DNA of 6,649 nucleotides from Actinomycetota bacterium (lineage in GTDB: Bacteria; Actinomycetota; Actinomycetes; Propionibacteriales; Nocardioidaceae): assembly GCA_009702305.1 (NCBI GenBank), contig WLIH01000157.1, positions 1-6,649 of the forward strand, given 5' to 3'. Every line of letters starts with the position of its first letter. The stretch's first letter is position 1. The position numbers and the translations under genes were made by a program. Under the pieces are notes generated by a model, which was not told where the DNA came from, made no database searches, and was given only the letters and a program-made list of their open reading frames with translations. Of this stretch, positions 1 to 6,649 are shown in pieces.

Positions 1-2171
1 AGCTTGCCGCGGTCGTCGATCTCGGCGATCTGGACCTGGATCTTCTGGCCCACCGAGACGACGTCCTCGACGGCGTCGACGCGCTTGCCGCCGGCCAGGC
101 CGCGCAGCTTGCTGATGTGCAGCAGGCCGTCCTTGCCGGGCATCAGCGAGATGAACGCACCGAAGTTGGTCGTCTTGACGACCGTGCCGAGGTAGCGCTC
201 GCCGATCTCGGGCATGGTCGGGTTGGCAATCGCGTTGACCGCCGCACGGGCGGCCTCGGCGGCCTCCCCGTTGGTCGCACCGATGTAGATCGTGCCGTCG
301 TCCTCGATGGACAGCGACGCACCGGTGTCGTCCTGGATCTGGTTGATCACCTTGCCCTTCGGGCCGATGACCTCGCCGATCTTGTCGACAGGGATACGCA
401 CCGTGATGATGCGCGGCGCGTGCACCGACATCTCCTCGGGCTCGTCGATGGCCTCGGCCATGACGTCGAGGATCGCGTGGCGCGCGTCCTTGGCCTGCGT
501 GAGCGCGGCACCGAGCACCTCGGCGGGGATGCCGTCGAGCTTGGTGTCGAGCTGCAGGGCCGTGACGAACTCGCGCGTGCCGGCGACCTTGAAGTCCATG
601 TCACCGAACGCGTCCTCGGCGCCGAGGATGTCGGTCAGGGCGACGTACTGCGTGGTGCCGTCGACCTCGTCGGAGATCAGGCCCATCGCGATGCCGGCGA
701 CGGCAGCGCGAAGCGGGACGCCGGCCTGCAGCAGCGACAGCGTGGCGGCGCAGACCGAGCCCATCGAGGTGGAGCCGTTGGAGCCCATCGCCTCGGAGAG
801 CTGACGGATCGCGTAGGGGAACTCCTCGCGCGTCGGCAGCACGGGCAGCAGCGCACGGCGCGCGAGCGCACCGTGGCCGACCTCGCGGCGCTTGGGCGAG
901 CCCACGCGGCCGGTCTCGCCGGTCGAGAACGGCGGGAAGATGTACTTGTGCATGTAGCGGCGCGACTTCTCCGGGGAGAGAGTGTCGAGCTGCTGCTCCA
1001 GCTTGAGCATGTTGAGCGTGGTGACACCCAGGATCTGGGTCTCGCCGCGCTCGAAGAGCGCCGAGCCGTGCACGCGCGGGATCACGCCGACCTCGGCGTG
1101 CAGCGGGCGGATGTCGGCCAGGCCGCGACCGTCCATGCGGATCTTGTCGCGCAGGACGCGCTCGCGCATGACCTGCTTGCTGACCGAGCGGAACGCCGCG
1201 CCGATCTCCTTCTCGCGACCCTCGAACTGGCCGGCGAGCTTGTCGAGCACCGCTGCCTTGACCTCATCGGTCTTGGCCTCGCGCTCGAGCTTGTCGACGA
1301 TAACCAGCGCGGCGGCGACGTCGCTCTTCGCGGCGGCCTCGACGGCGGCGTACACGTCGTCCTCGTAGTCGAGGAAGATCGGGAACTCCTGCACCGGCTT
1401 GGCGGCGACGTTGGCCAGCTCCTGCTGGGCCTCGCACAGCTGCTTGATGAAGGGCTTGGCGGCGTCGAGGCCACCGGCCACGACCTCCTCGGTCGGCGCC
1501 TGGACGCCGTTCTGGACCAGGGTCCAGGTCTGCTCGGTGGCCTCGGCCTCGACCATCATGATCGCGACGTCGCCGGTCTCGGTCACCCGGCCAGCGACGA
1601 CCATGTCGAACACGGCCTCCTCGAGCTGGCTGTGCGACGGGAAGGCGACCCACTGGCCGTCGATGAGGGCGACACGCACGCCACCGACCGGGCCGGAGAA
1701 CGGCAGGCCGGAGAGCTGGGTCGAGAGCGACGCGGCGTTGATCGCCAGCACGTCGTAGGGAGCGTCGGGGTTGAGCGCCATCACGGTGATGACGACCTGG
1801 ACCTCGTTGCGCAGGCCCTTCTTGAACGTCGGGCGCAGCGGCCGGTCGATCAGGCGGCAGGTGAGGATCGCGTCCTCGCCCGGACGACCCTCGCTGCGGA
1901 AGAACGAGCCGGGGATCTGGCCCGCGGCGTACATCCGCTCCTCGACGTCGATCGTCAGGGGGAAGAAGTCGAAGTGGTCCTTGGGGTGCTTGCCGGCCGT
2001 GGTGGCCGAGAGCAGCATCGTGTCGTCGTCGAGGTACGCCGTCACGGCGCCGGCCGCCTGGCGGGCCAGCAGGCCGGTCTCGAACTTGATGGTGCGGGTG
2101 CCGAACTTGCCGTTGTCGAGCACGGTCTCGACGGCGGAGATCACGGGCTCAGCCGTGTGGTTCTCAGTCAA
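1..2171 (-). CDS. pnp: Polynucleotide phosphorylase (PNPase), C-terminus cut by window edge
   Basis: This is the 3'-5' phosphorolytic exoribonuclease that degrades mRNA to nucleoside diphosphates and can add 3' tails. The streptomycete enzyme was first annotated as guanosine pentaphosphate synthetase I. The minus frame gives 723 full codons ending ...IDDRGK at the left edge. Related enzymes run about 740 residues, so only a short tail is missing. Visible domains are a first RNase PH fold (about 20-150), an alpha-helical linker (about 240-330), and a second RNase PH fold (about 345-560). The second fold has the motif [13 protein letters not shown] (463-475) and catalytic Asp520, Asp526 and Lys528 in [13 protein letters not shown] domain follows with GPKG (603-606), then an S1 domain from about 655 ([15 protein letters not shown]). 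The start is TTG at 2171, translating as [10 protein letters not shown], chosen because AAGGA sits 6 nt upstream. It lies downstream of rpsO on the same strand. The identification is very secure; the exact start is slightly less so. Confidence 0.98.
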   Translation of the reverse strand, partial: MTENHTAEPVISAVETVLDNGKFGTRTIKFETGLLARQAAGAVTAYLDDDTMLLSATTAGKHPKDHFDFFPLTIDVEERMYAAGQIPGSFFRSEGRPGEDAILTCRLIDRPLRPTFKKGLRNEVQVVITVMALNPDAPYDVLAINAASLSTQLSGLPFSGPVGGVRVALIDGQWVAFPSHSQLEEAVFDMVVAGRVTETGDVAIMMVEAEATEQTWTLVQNGVQAPTEEVVAGGLDAAKPFIKQLCEAQQELANVAAKPVQEFPIFLDYEDDVYAAVEAAAKSDVAAALVIVDKLEREAKTDEVKAAVLDKLAGQFEGREKEIGAAFRSVSKQVMRERVLRDKIRMDGRGLADIRPLHAEVGVIPRVHGSALFERGETQILGVTTLNMLKLEQQLDTLSPEKSRRYMHKYIFPPFSTGETGRVGSPKRREVGHGALARRALLPVLPTREEFPYAIRQLSEAMGSNGSTSMGSVCAATLSLLQAGVPLRAAVAGIAMGLISDEVDGTTQYVALTDILGAEDAFGDMDFKVAGTREFVTALQLDTKLDGIPAEVLGAALTQAKDARHAILDVMAEAIDEPEEMSVHAPRIITVRIPVDKIGEVIGPKGKVINQIQDDTGASLSIEDDGTIYIGATNGEAAEAARAAVNAIANPTMPEIGERYLGTVVKTTNFGAFISLMPGKDGLLHISKLRGLAGGKRVDAVEDVVSVGQKIQVQIAEIDDRGK

Positions 2172-2182
2172 GGGGTGTCCTT
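2172..2182 (-). promoter_or_regulatory. Ribosome binding site for pnp, in front of a TTG start
   Basis: Read on the minus strand, AAGGA (2182-2178) is followed by a 6-nt spacer CACCCC and then TTG (2171-2169). No ATG or GTG lies close upstream in this frame. The next in-frame candidate is a GTG ten codons into the protein, without a comparable Shine-Dalgarno. This site therefore decides the start. TTG is a weaker initiator than ATG and may be part of keeping PNPase levels modest. Confidence 0.75.
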
Positions 2183-2189
2183 GTTCTGT

Positions 2190-2205
2190 CGCGGAGCGAT
2201 CCGCG
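2190..2205 (-). other. Short hairpin just upstream of the pnp ribosome binding site
   Basis: A perfect 6-bp stem, CGCGGA (2205-2200) with TCCGCG (2195-2190), closes a 4-nt loop TCGC on the minus strand. It ends 7 nt before AAGGA of the pnp ribosome binding site. It could shape ribosome access to the weak TTG start or be the basal part of a processed leader. No function is demonstrated, and a 6-bp GC stem can occur by chance in such DNA. Confidence 0.4.
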
Positions 2206-2218
2206 GCGTCCCGCTGTG

Positions 2219-2259
2219 AGGCGGGGGTCCCTGCAACAGGGACTGGATGGATCCCGCCT
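2219..2259 (-). promoter_or_regulatory. Two-part stem-loop in pnp leader, candidate RNase III / autoregulation element
   Basis: AGGCGGG (2219-2225) is exactly complementary to CCCGCCT (2253-2259). Inside this 7-bp outer stem, GTCCCTG (2227-2233) pairs exactly with CAGGGAC (2237-2243) around a 3-nt loop. One base is unpaired on one side and nine on the other. On the minus strand this would form a bulged stem-loop in the pnp leader RNA, about 50 nt before the start codon. In E. coli a leader stem-loop is cut by RNase III and PNPase then represses its own synthesis, and Streptomyces processes an rpsO-pnp intergenic stem. The equivalence here is inferred. Confidence 0.5.
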
Positions 2260-2309
2260 GGACCCCTGACATCGGTGCAGGGGGGCCGATCTTCGATCGA
2301 GGCTCGCAG

Positions 2310-2325
2310 CGCCCCACGTGGGGCG
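2310..2325. repeat. 16-bp perfect palindrome in the rpsO-pnp intergenic region
   Basis: CGCCCCACGTGGGGCG is its own reverse complement over all 16 bases; the flanking bases do not pair. It sits about 139 bp upstream of the pnp start. It could be a dimeric regulator's operator on DNA, with a CACGTG core, or in RNA a 6-bp stem with an ACGT loop. I do not recognise a specific actinobacterial regulator consensus in it. There is no neighbouring promoter that I can call, so an operator role is only a possibility. Confidence 0.5.
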
Positions 2326-2451
2326 GACTCTGAAAGCCACTACCGAGGACCGGGCCAGAACGTGCGGGTCGCTCCTGGGTGTGTAGTTCTTCAGTTGTGG
2401 ATCGGGTGGTGCAGGTGGTGCGTGGGCTCCAGCCTAGTGCTGAGGGCCCGA

Positions 2452-2489
2452 AATGAGAGGGAGCGGCTGCCCGCACGGGGCAGCCGCTC
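2452..2489 (-). terminator. Intrinsic terminator after rpsO
   Basis: GAGCGGCTGCCC (2461-2472) and GGGCAGCCGCTC (2478-2489) form a perfect 12-bp GC-rich stem with a 5-nt loop. It starts 21 nt beyond the rpsO stop codon. Reading on the minus strand, the stem is followed by CCTCTCATTT, a short and imperfect U-rich tail, common for actinobacterial terminators. The weak tail suggests incomplete termination, so some rpsO transcripts may continue into pnp. The stem could also be a 3'-end stabiliser or an RNase III substrate. Confidence 0.8.
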
Positions 2490-2509
2490 GCCCCCGAGTC
2501 ACGAGGTGG

Positions 2510-2785
2510 TCAGCGACGCAGACCGAGGCGCTCGATGATCGAGCGGTAACGGTTGATGTCGGTCTTGTTGAGGTAGTTGAGCAGGCGACGGCGCTGGCCG
2601 ACGAGCAGCAGCAGGCCACGACGGCTGTGGTGGTCGTGCTTGTGCTGCTTGAGGTGGTCGGTCAGGTGGCTGATCCGGTAGCTGAGGAGCGCGATCTGCA
2701 CCTCCGGCGAACCGGTGTCACCCTCGGACTTGCCGTACTCGGCGACGATCTTCTTCTTGGTCTCCGCGTCGGTTCCGATCGACAT
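2510..2785 (-). CDS. rpsO: 30S ribosomal protein S15
   Basis: S15 is a primary 16S rRNA-binding protein of the 30S platform; it binds the three-way junction of helices 20-22 and helps form intersubunit bridges. The 91-residue product has normal family length. Its signature is clear: [17 protein letters not shown] (22-38), [18 protein letters not shown] (41-58) with the conserved His, Asp and Ser of the rRNA-binding face, and [10 protein letters not shown] (63-72). The start at ATG 2785 ([12 protein letters not shown]) is supported by the purine-rich GGAAGGGGAA 5 nt upstream; longer in-frame extensions are not S15-like. It precedes pnp on the same strand, the classical bacterial order. A promoter-like sequence lies about 90 bp upstream and a terminator hairpin follows. 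Identification is certain. Confidence 0.99.
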   Translation of the reverse strand: MSIGTDAETKKKIVAEYGKSEGDTGSPEVQIALLSYRISHLTDHLKQHKHDHHSRRGLLLLVGQRRRLLNYLNKTDINRYRSIIERLGLRR

Positions 2786-2869
2786 ACGGGTTCCCCTTCC
2801 GGTTCGCTGCGCGGCGCGCCAGGGCTGATCCCTGGGCTCTCTCGATCCGCGGCCGTTCTGACGGCAACC
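2786..2869 (-). promoter_or_regulatory. rpsO 5' leader with two small hairpins
   Basis: If transcription begins about 6-7 nt after the predicted -10 box, near 2868, rpsO has a leader of about 80 nt. It can form a 5-bp hairpin, GCCGT/ACGGC with a 4-nt loop (2852-2865), and a 6-bp hairpin, CCAGGG/CCCTGG with a 5-nt loop (2819-2835). The Shine-Dalgarno GGAAGGGGAA follows, 5 nt before the ATG. Several bacteria repress rpsO by S15 binding its own leader, using differing RNA folds. Whether this leader is such an element cannot be told from the sequence alone. Confidence 0.4.
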
Positions 2870-2874
2870 GGAGA

Positions 2875-2904
2875 AGATTAGCCCGCGCGCGACACCAGGC
2901 CCAA
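2875..2904 (-). promoter_or_regulatory. Predicted housekeeping-sigma promoter of rpsO
   Basis: On the minus strand, TTGGGC (2904-2899) is followed after exactly 18 bp by TAATCT (2880-2875). This fits the loose actinobacterial pattern TTGnnn, 16-19 bp, TAnnnT. A start near G2868 or G2869 gives a short leader before the rpsO ATG. The box lies in the gap shared with the divergent molybdoenzyme gene, whose start is 45 bp beyond the -35. No equally good plus-strand promoter is visible. Confidence 0.55.
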
Positions 2905-2949
2905 AACGTCGTCCGCTCACCATGGCCGCGGCGCCGCCGGGGTGCGACG

Positions 2950-5100
2950 ATGCGCGACATGTCCCTCCCCCGCCACCGCCCCGCCCAGCCGCAGCCGACC
3001 ACCGGCACCAGGATCGGCGTCTGCAACCTCTGCGAGGCGATCTGCGGGATCGAGGTGAGCGTCGAGGACGGCGCCGTGACCGGCATCCGGGGCAACGTCG
3101 CCGACCCCCTCTCGCGCGGGCACATCTGCCCGAAGGGCGTCTCGATGGCCGACATCTACACCGACCCCGACCGGCTGCGCCGTCCGGTGCGCCGGATCGG
3201 TCGCGGCGCGGACGCGACGTGGGAGGAGATCGGCTGGGAGGAGGCCCTCGACCTGGTCGCGGACCGGCTCGCCGCCACGGTGGACGAGCACGGGCGCGAC
3301 TCCGTCGGGATGTACCTCGGCAACCCCAACGCCCACTCGGTCGGCTTCGGCACGCACGGCACCGCGCTGGTGCGCTCGCTCAAGACCCGCAACAAGTTCA
3401 GCGCCACCTCGGTGGACCAGATGCCCCACCAGCTGCTGGCCTGGCAGCTCTACGGCCACCAGCTGCTGATGCCGATCCCCGACATCGACCGCACGTCGTA
3501 CCTCCTGATGCTGGGGGCGAACCCGATGGCGTCCAACGGGTCGCTGATGACCGTGCCGGACTTCCCGCAGCGGGTGCGCGAGCTCAAGGGACGCGGTGGA
3601 CGGCTGGTCGTGCTCGACCCGCGGCGCACCGAGACCGCGAAGGTCGCGACCGAGCACCACTTCGTGCGGCCCGGCAGCGACGTGCTCGTGCTGCTCGCCA
3701 TGCTGCAGGTGCTGATCGCCGACGGACTCACCGACGTGCCGGCGTACGCCGACGGCCTGGAGGAGGTTGCCGCCCTGGCCGCGGACTTCACCCCGGAGCG
3801 GGCTGCCGGGCCGAGCGGGGTGCCCGCCGACACCATCCGCCGACTCACGCACGAGCTCGCCGCCGCCGACGGGGCTGCGGTCTACGGCCGGATGGGCGTG
3901 TCGACGCAGGGCTTCGGCACCGTCTGCCAGTGGGCGATCCAGCTGCTCAACCTGCTCACCGGCAACCTCGACCGCGAGGGCGGGGTCCTCTTCACCGAGC
4001 CGGCTGCGGACGCCGTCGGCCTGCGGATCCTGGGCCCCGGCCACTTCGACGTGTGGCAGAGCCGGGTGCGCGGGCTGCCGGAGTTCGCCGGCGAGCTGCC
4101 GGTGGCGGCCCTGCGCGAGGAGATCGAGACGCCCGGCGAGGGACAGATCCGCGCGATGCTCACCATCGCGGGCAACCCGGTGCTCTCGACACCCGACGGG
4201 CGTGCGCTCGCGGCCGCCTTCGACGGGCTGGACTTCATGGCCGCGATCGACATCTACGTCAACGAGACGACCCGGCACGCCGACGTCATCCTGCCGCCGA
4301 CGACGGGGCTGGAGCGCGACCAGTACGACCTGATCTTCCACGCCTTCGCGGTGCGCAACACCGCGCGCTGGACGCCTGCGGTCTTCGCCAAGGACGACGA
4401 GGCCCGCCACGACTGGGAGATCTTCGCCGCTCTGGCCGTGCGGCTGCAGGAGCGGCTCGGCGTCGAGCCGCAGCGAGCACTGCTGTCCTACCCGCCGCGT
4501 CAGGCGATCTCCGACCTGCTCGACGCGACCGGTCGCACGACGATGGCCGAGCTCGAGGCGCACCCGGAGGGCGTCGACCTCGGCCCGCTGCGTCCGACGA
4601 TGCCCGAGCGACTCCAGACCGAGGACAAGCGGATCCGGATGGCTCCTGCGCTGGTCACCGACGACCTGGCGCGGGTGCGGGCGGCGTTCGCCGTGGCGCC
4701 GGTGCCGACCGGCGACCAGCTGCTGCTGATCGGCCGGCGCCACCAGCGCGACTGCAACTCCTGGCTGCACAACACCGAGCGACTCACCCGCGGCAAGCCG
4801 CGCCACCACCTGCTGATGCACCCCGACGACCTGCGCTCGCGCGGTATCGAAACCGGCGCGGTCGTGACGGTGACCTCACGGGTGGGGTCGGTCGACGTCG
4901 AGTGCGCCGCGGCCGACGACATGATGCCGGGGGTGGTCTCGCTGCCGCACGGCTACGGCCACCAGCTGCCCGGCGTACGCCTGGGCAGGGCCAGCGAGGT
5001 CGTCGGGGTCTCCATCAACGACCTCACCGACCCGTTGCTGCTCGACGTGTCCGGCAACGCCGCGCTCAACGGAGTGCCGGTGACCGTCACGCTCAGCTGA
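2950..5100 (+). CDS. Molybdopterin oxidoreductase (DMSO reductase superfamily), cytoplasmic, substrate unknown
   Basis: This 716-residue protein has the layout of the catalytic subunit of bis-molybdopterin enzymes. A 4Fe-4S cluster motif opens it: Cys25-x2-Cys28-x3-Cys32 and Cys60 in ICPKG. The Fe4S4/molybdopterin core follows (about 65-500), with [13 protein letters not shown] (186-198), [11 protein letters not shown] (220-230) and [13 protein letters not shown] (438-450). A C-terminal molybdopterin dinucleotide-binding domain (about 588-714) contains CNSWLHN (602-608) and HGYGHQLPG (667-675). It resembles actinobacterial proteins such as M. tuberculosis Rv0197, by my recollection of motifs. 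There is no twin-arginine signal or membrane segment. The usual metal-ligand position has no Cys, Sec or Ser: VDQMPHQL leaves Leu162 there. ATG 2950 is the first start in frame, with a weak GGGGTG 5 nt before it; ATG 2959 is the alternative. No redox partner is adjacent. The family is secure; whether it is a formate dehydrogenase, nitrate reductase or other enzyme is not. Confidence 0.93.
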   Translation: MRDMSLPRHRPAQPQPTTGTRIGVCNLCEAICGIEVSVEDGAVTGIRGNVADPLSRGHICPKGVSMADIYTDPDRLRRPVRRIGRGADATWEEIGWEEALDLVADRLAATVDEHGRDSVGMYLGNPNAHSVGFGTHGTALVRSLKTRNKFSATSVDQMPHQLLAWQLYGHQLLMPIPDIDRTSYLLMLGANPMASNGSLMTVPDFPQRVRELKGRGGRLVVLDPRRTETAKVATEHHFVRPGSDVLVLLAMLQVLIADGLTDVPAYADGLEEVAALAADFTPERAAGPSGVPADTIRRLTHELAAADGAAVYGRMGVSTQGFGTVCQWAIQLLNLLTGNLDREGGVLFTEPAADAVGLRILGPGHFDVWQSRVRGLPEFAGELPVAALREEIETPGEGQIRAMLTIAGNPVLSTPDGRALAAAFDGLDFMAAIDIYVNETTRHADVILPPTTGLERDQYDLIFHAFAVRNTARWTPAVFAKDDEARHDWEIFAALAVRLQERLGVEPQRALLSYPPRQAISDLLDATGRTTMAELEAHPEGVDLGPLRPTMPERLQTEDKRIRMAPALVTDDLARVRAAFAVAPVPTGDQLLLIGRRHQRDCNSWLHNTERLTRGKPRHHLLMHPDDLRSRGIETGAVVTVTSRVGSVDVECAAADDMMPGVVSLPHGYGHQLPGVRLGRASEVVGVSINDLTDPLLLDVSGNAALNGVPVTVTLS

Positions 5101-5102
5101 GC
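5091..5102. repeat. 12-bp palindrome carrying both stop codons of convergent genes
   Basis: GCTCAGCTGAGC is a perfect palindrome. Each strand reads CTC AGC TGA, so the plus-strand molybdoenzyme ends ...TVTLS and the minus-strand Enzyme I ends ...VLGLS, each from the same eight central bases plus flanks. The two genes overlap by 8 bp (5093-5100). A palindrome this short would form only a 4-bp stem, so it is not a convincing terminator. Confidence 0.8.
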
Positions 5103-6649
5103 CCGAGGACGTCGTGTACGGCGGCACGGGCCGCCGCCGGGTCCGCCGCCGCCAGCGCCGCCTCGGCCGCCTCCTCGCAGGTGTCGAGACGCACACCGGC
5201 GAGGCGTGCGCCGACCGGCCGCACCGCCGCCGACGCCATCGACAGCGACGTCACCCCCATGCCCACGAGGGCGCACGCCAGCAGCGGGTCGGCAGCCGCC
5301 TCGCCGCACACGCCGACCGACTTGCCGACCTGCTGCCCGGCGTGGGCCGTGATGGCGATCAGCTGCAGCACCGCCGGCTGCCAGGGGTCGGTGAGGTGGG
5401 CGAGATCGGTGGCCATCCGGTCGGCCGCCATCGTGTACTGCGTGAGGTCGTTGGTGCCGATCGAGAGGAAGTCGACGACCTCGAGCATCCGGTGGGCGAG
5501 CAGGGCAGCCGACGGCACCTCCACCATCACGCCCGCTTTGAGGCCGCGGGAGCGGACCTGGTCGGCGAACGACGCCGCCTCCGCGACGGTCGCGACCATC
5601 GGGGCCATCACCCAGGTCTCGGTGCCGGTGCTGCGCGCAGCCGACGCGATGCCGTCGAGCTGACGCTCCAGCAGACCGGGGTTGTCGAAGGCGAGCCGGA
5701 GTCCGCGCACGCCGAGCGCGGGGTTTTCCTCGCCCGCGTGGGTGGCGAAGGCCACCGGCTTGTCCGACCCGGCGTCGAGGGTGCGCACGACGACGTAGCG
5801 ATCGCCGGCGAACGGCGCCAGCACCTCGGCGTAGATCGAGGCCTGCTCCTCGACCGAGGGCTCCTCGGCGCGACTAAGGAAGCAGAGCTCGGTGCGGAAG
5901 AGGCCGACGCCCTCGACGGGACCGCCGGCAGCACTCGCCGCGGACGCGCCGTCGGCGACGTTGGCGAGCAGCCTGATCGCGGTGCCGTCGGCGGTGCGAC
6001 CGGGGCCCTCCCAGCCGGCGACCTCGGCGCGCAGCGCCCGATCGGCGTCGACGCGAGCAGTGGCGTCGGCCAGGTCGGGATCGGCTTGGACCGTGCCGGC
6101 GACGCCGTCGACGAGCAGGAGGGTGCCGGCCGCGACGCCGAGCACCCCGGCGACCCCCACCACGCACGGGATGCCGAGCTGCCGGGCGATGATCGCGGTG
6201 TGGCTCGTGGGGCCGCCGCGCTCGGTGACCAGGGCGACGACCAGCGCCGGGTCGAGGCCCGCGGTGTCGGCGGGAGCGAGATCCTCGGCGAGGAGCACCG
6301 ACGGCCGGTCCGGCACCGGCACCCCGGGCTCGGGCTCGCCGACCAGATGGGCGAGCAGCCGGCGCTCGATGTCGCGCAGGTCGGTGGCGCGCTCGGCCAT
6401 CAGGCCGCCCATCTGCGTGAAGACGCCGACGAACTGCTCGACGCCTGCCTGGACCGCACCGACGAGGTCCTCACCGGCACGCAGGTGCTTGCGGACCGCG
6501 CTGCGCAGCCCCTTGTCGCGCGCCAGGCCGGCGCTGGCCGTCAGCACCTCGGCCATGGCGCCCGCACCGGCGGCGGCGCGGCGTTCGAAGCCTGCCGCCA
6601 CGGCTGCGGCCGCGTCGTCGTACGCCGCGAGGGCGGACTCCTCCTCGCG
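5093..6649 (-). CDS. ptsI: Phosphoenolpyruvate-protein phosphotransferase (PTS Enzyme I), N-terminus beyond window
   Basis: Enzyme I takes phosphate from phosphoenolpyruvate onto a histidine and passes it to HPr, the first cytoplasmic step of PTS sugar uptake. The window shows 518 residues plus stop; counting from the right edge, roughly the first 40 residues of a ~555-residue protein are missing. The phosphorylated His150 lies in GGPTSHTAIIARQLGIP (codon 6202-6200). The N-terminal HPr-binding helical domain precedes it. The C-terminal PEP-binding barrel carries GVGLFRTEL, RTLDAGSDKP, NPALGVRGLR, MVEVPSAAL, SIGTNDLTQYTMAADR and the catalytic cysteine in GVCGEAAADPL (Cys448). The coding frame runs unbroken to the edge, so the internal GTG at 6601 is not taken as the start. 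It converges on and overlaps the molybdoenzyme gene. No ptsH or permease gene is visible. PEP synthase and PPDK share this barrel, but length and motifs favour Enzyme I. Confidence 0.96.
   Translation of the reverse strand, partial: REEESALAAYDDAAAAVAAGFERRAAAGAGAMAEVLTASAGLARDKGLRSAVRKHLRAGEDLVGAVQAGVEQFVGVFTQMGGLMAERATDLRDIERRLLAHLVGEPEPGVPVPDRPSVLLAEDLAPADTAGLDPALVVALVTERGGPTSHTAIIARQLGIPCVVGVAGVLGVAAGTLLLVDGVAGTVQADPDLADATARVDADRALRAEVAGWEGPGRTADGTAIRLLANVADGASAASAAGGPVEGVGLFRTELCFLSRAEEPSVEEQASIYAEVLAPFAGDRYVVVRTLDAGSDKPVAFATHAGEENPALGVRGLRLAFDNPGLLERQLDGIASAARSTGTETWVMAPMVATVAEAASFADQVRSRGLKAGVMVEVPSAALLAHRMLEVVDFLSIGTNDLTQYTMAADRMATDLAHLTDPWQPAVLQLIAITAHAGQQVGKSVGVCGEAAADPLLACALVGMGVTSLSMASAAVRPVGARLAGVRLDTCEEAAEAALAAADPAAARAAVHDVLGLS

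Larger units (their letters stand above)
2172..2509 (-). other. rpsO-pnp intergenic region / pnp leader
   Basis: This 338-bp gap lies between two same-strand genes and holds no credible coding sequence. In minus-strand order it contains the rpsO terminator hairpin (2461-2489), about 125 bp without clear structure, a 16-bp perfect palindrome (2310-2325), a small stem CCCCTG/CAGGGG (2263-2268 with 2278-2283), a two-part stem-loop (2219-2259), a short hairpin (2190-2205), and the pnp ribosome binding site. A TANNNT-like TAGGCT lies near 2430, but with no good -35 box, so I do not call a pnp promoter. In E. coli and Streptomyces this interval carries a pnp promoter and an RNase III processing stem. 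The same role here is an inference from position and structure. Confidence 0.7.

Noticed and set aside
117..2219. 700-codon open frame on the plus strand, antisense to pnp
   Set aside because: It is an antisense mirror of a high-GC gene where stops are rare. The translation is Arg/Gly/Val/Asp-rich low-complexity with no recognisable domain, and the opposite strand is an unmistakable PNPase.
2168..2476. 102-codon minus-strand frame in the rpsO-pnp gap
   Set aside because: It overlaps the terminator tail and leader hairpins, shows no domain or Shine-Dalgarno worth trusting, and ends over the pnp start; the interval is better explained as leader RNA.
2798..2872. Long-range pairing TCCGGTT/AACCGGA across the rpsO leader next to the Shine-Dalgarno
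   Set aside because: The upstream half straddles the predicted transcription start, so much of it would not be in the RNA.
2788..2923. N-terminal extension of S15 in the same frame
   Set aside because: The extension is unlike S15 and would run through the predicted promoter; the ATG at 2785 has a proper ribosome binding site and gives the normal family length.
2917..4821. 634-codon minus-strand frame opposite the molybdoenzyme
   Set aside because: It is antisense to a well-supported gene, His/Arg/Val-rich, with no domain signature; a by-product of GC-rich codon use.
5120..5135. 6-bp GC hairpin just after the molybdoenzyme stop, as a plus-strand terminator
   Set aside because: It lies inside the ptsI coding sequence, in Ala-rich GCC/GCG codons that make such stems by chance, and has no U-rich tail.
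2922..5663. 913-codon plus-strand frame over the molybdoenzyme and the end of ptsI
   Set aside because: It is an out-of-frame Arg/Ala/Pro-rich translation that crosses two real genes; the frame starting at 2950 has all the family motifs.
5093..6601. ptsI starting at the internal GTG at 6601
   Set aside because: The frame continues unbroken to the right edge, and the residues upstream fit the N-terminal domain; starting here would remove part of the Enzyme I N-terminal fold.

Overview
The window comes from a very GC-rich genome, with coding frames dominated by G/C third positions. Protein details in the polynucleotide phosphorylase, S15 and PTS Enzyme I resemble Streptomyces and other Actinomycetota. 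A Nocardioides-like actinobacterium is the best guess, but this is inference from protein style and not a database result.

Layout. Bases 1-2171 (minus) hold almost all of pnp, polynucleotide phosphorylase, cut by the left edge just before its last residues. Bases 2172-2509 are a 338-bp intergenic region that on the minus strand carries the rpsO terminator hairpin and then a structured pnp leader. Bases 2510-2785 (minus) hold rpsO, ribosomal protein S15, with a plausible sigma-A-type promoter at 2875-2904. From 2950 to 5100 (plus, divergent from rpsO) lies a 716-residue cytoplasmic molybdopterin oxidoreductase of unknown substrate. Bases 5093-6649 (minus) hold ptsI, Enzyme I of the sugar phosphotransferase system, missing its N-terminal part at the right edge and overlapping the molybdoenzyme gene tail to tail by 8 bp.

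How the genes work together. rpsO and pnp form the widely conserved ribosome/RNA-decay pair. In E. coli and Streptomyces the intergenic RNA is processed by RNase III and PNPase regulates its own synthesis; the hairpins between the genes here fit that pattern but are not proven. The molybdoenzyme and ptsI are convergent neighbours with no visible functional link. No redox partner, cofactor-biosynthesis gene or PTS partner is in view.

There is no mobile element, CRISPR array, tRNA or rRNA. I do not see a convincing new multi-gene system. The points most worth a second look are the molybdoenzyme, which lacks a Cys, Sec or Ser at the usual metal-ligand position, the competing RNA structures and 16-bp palindrome in the pnp leader, and the palindrome that supplies the stop codons of both convergent genes.
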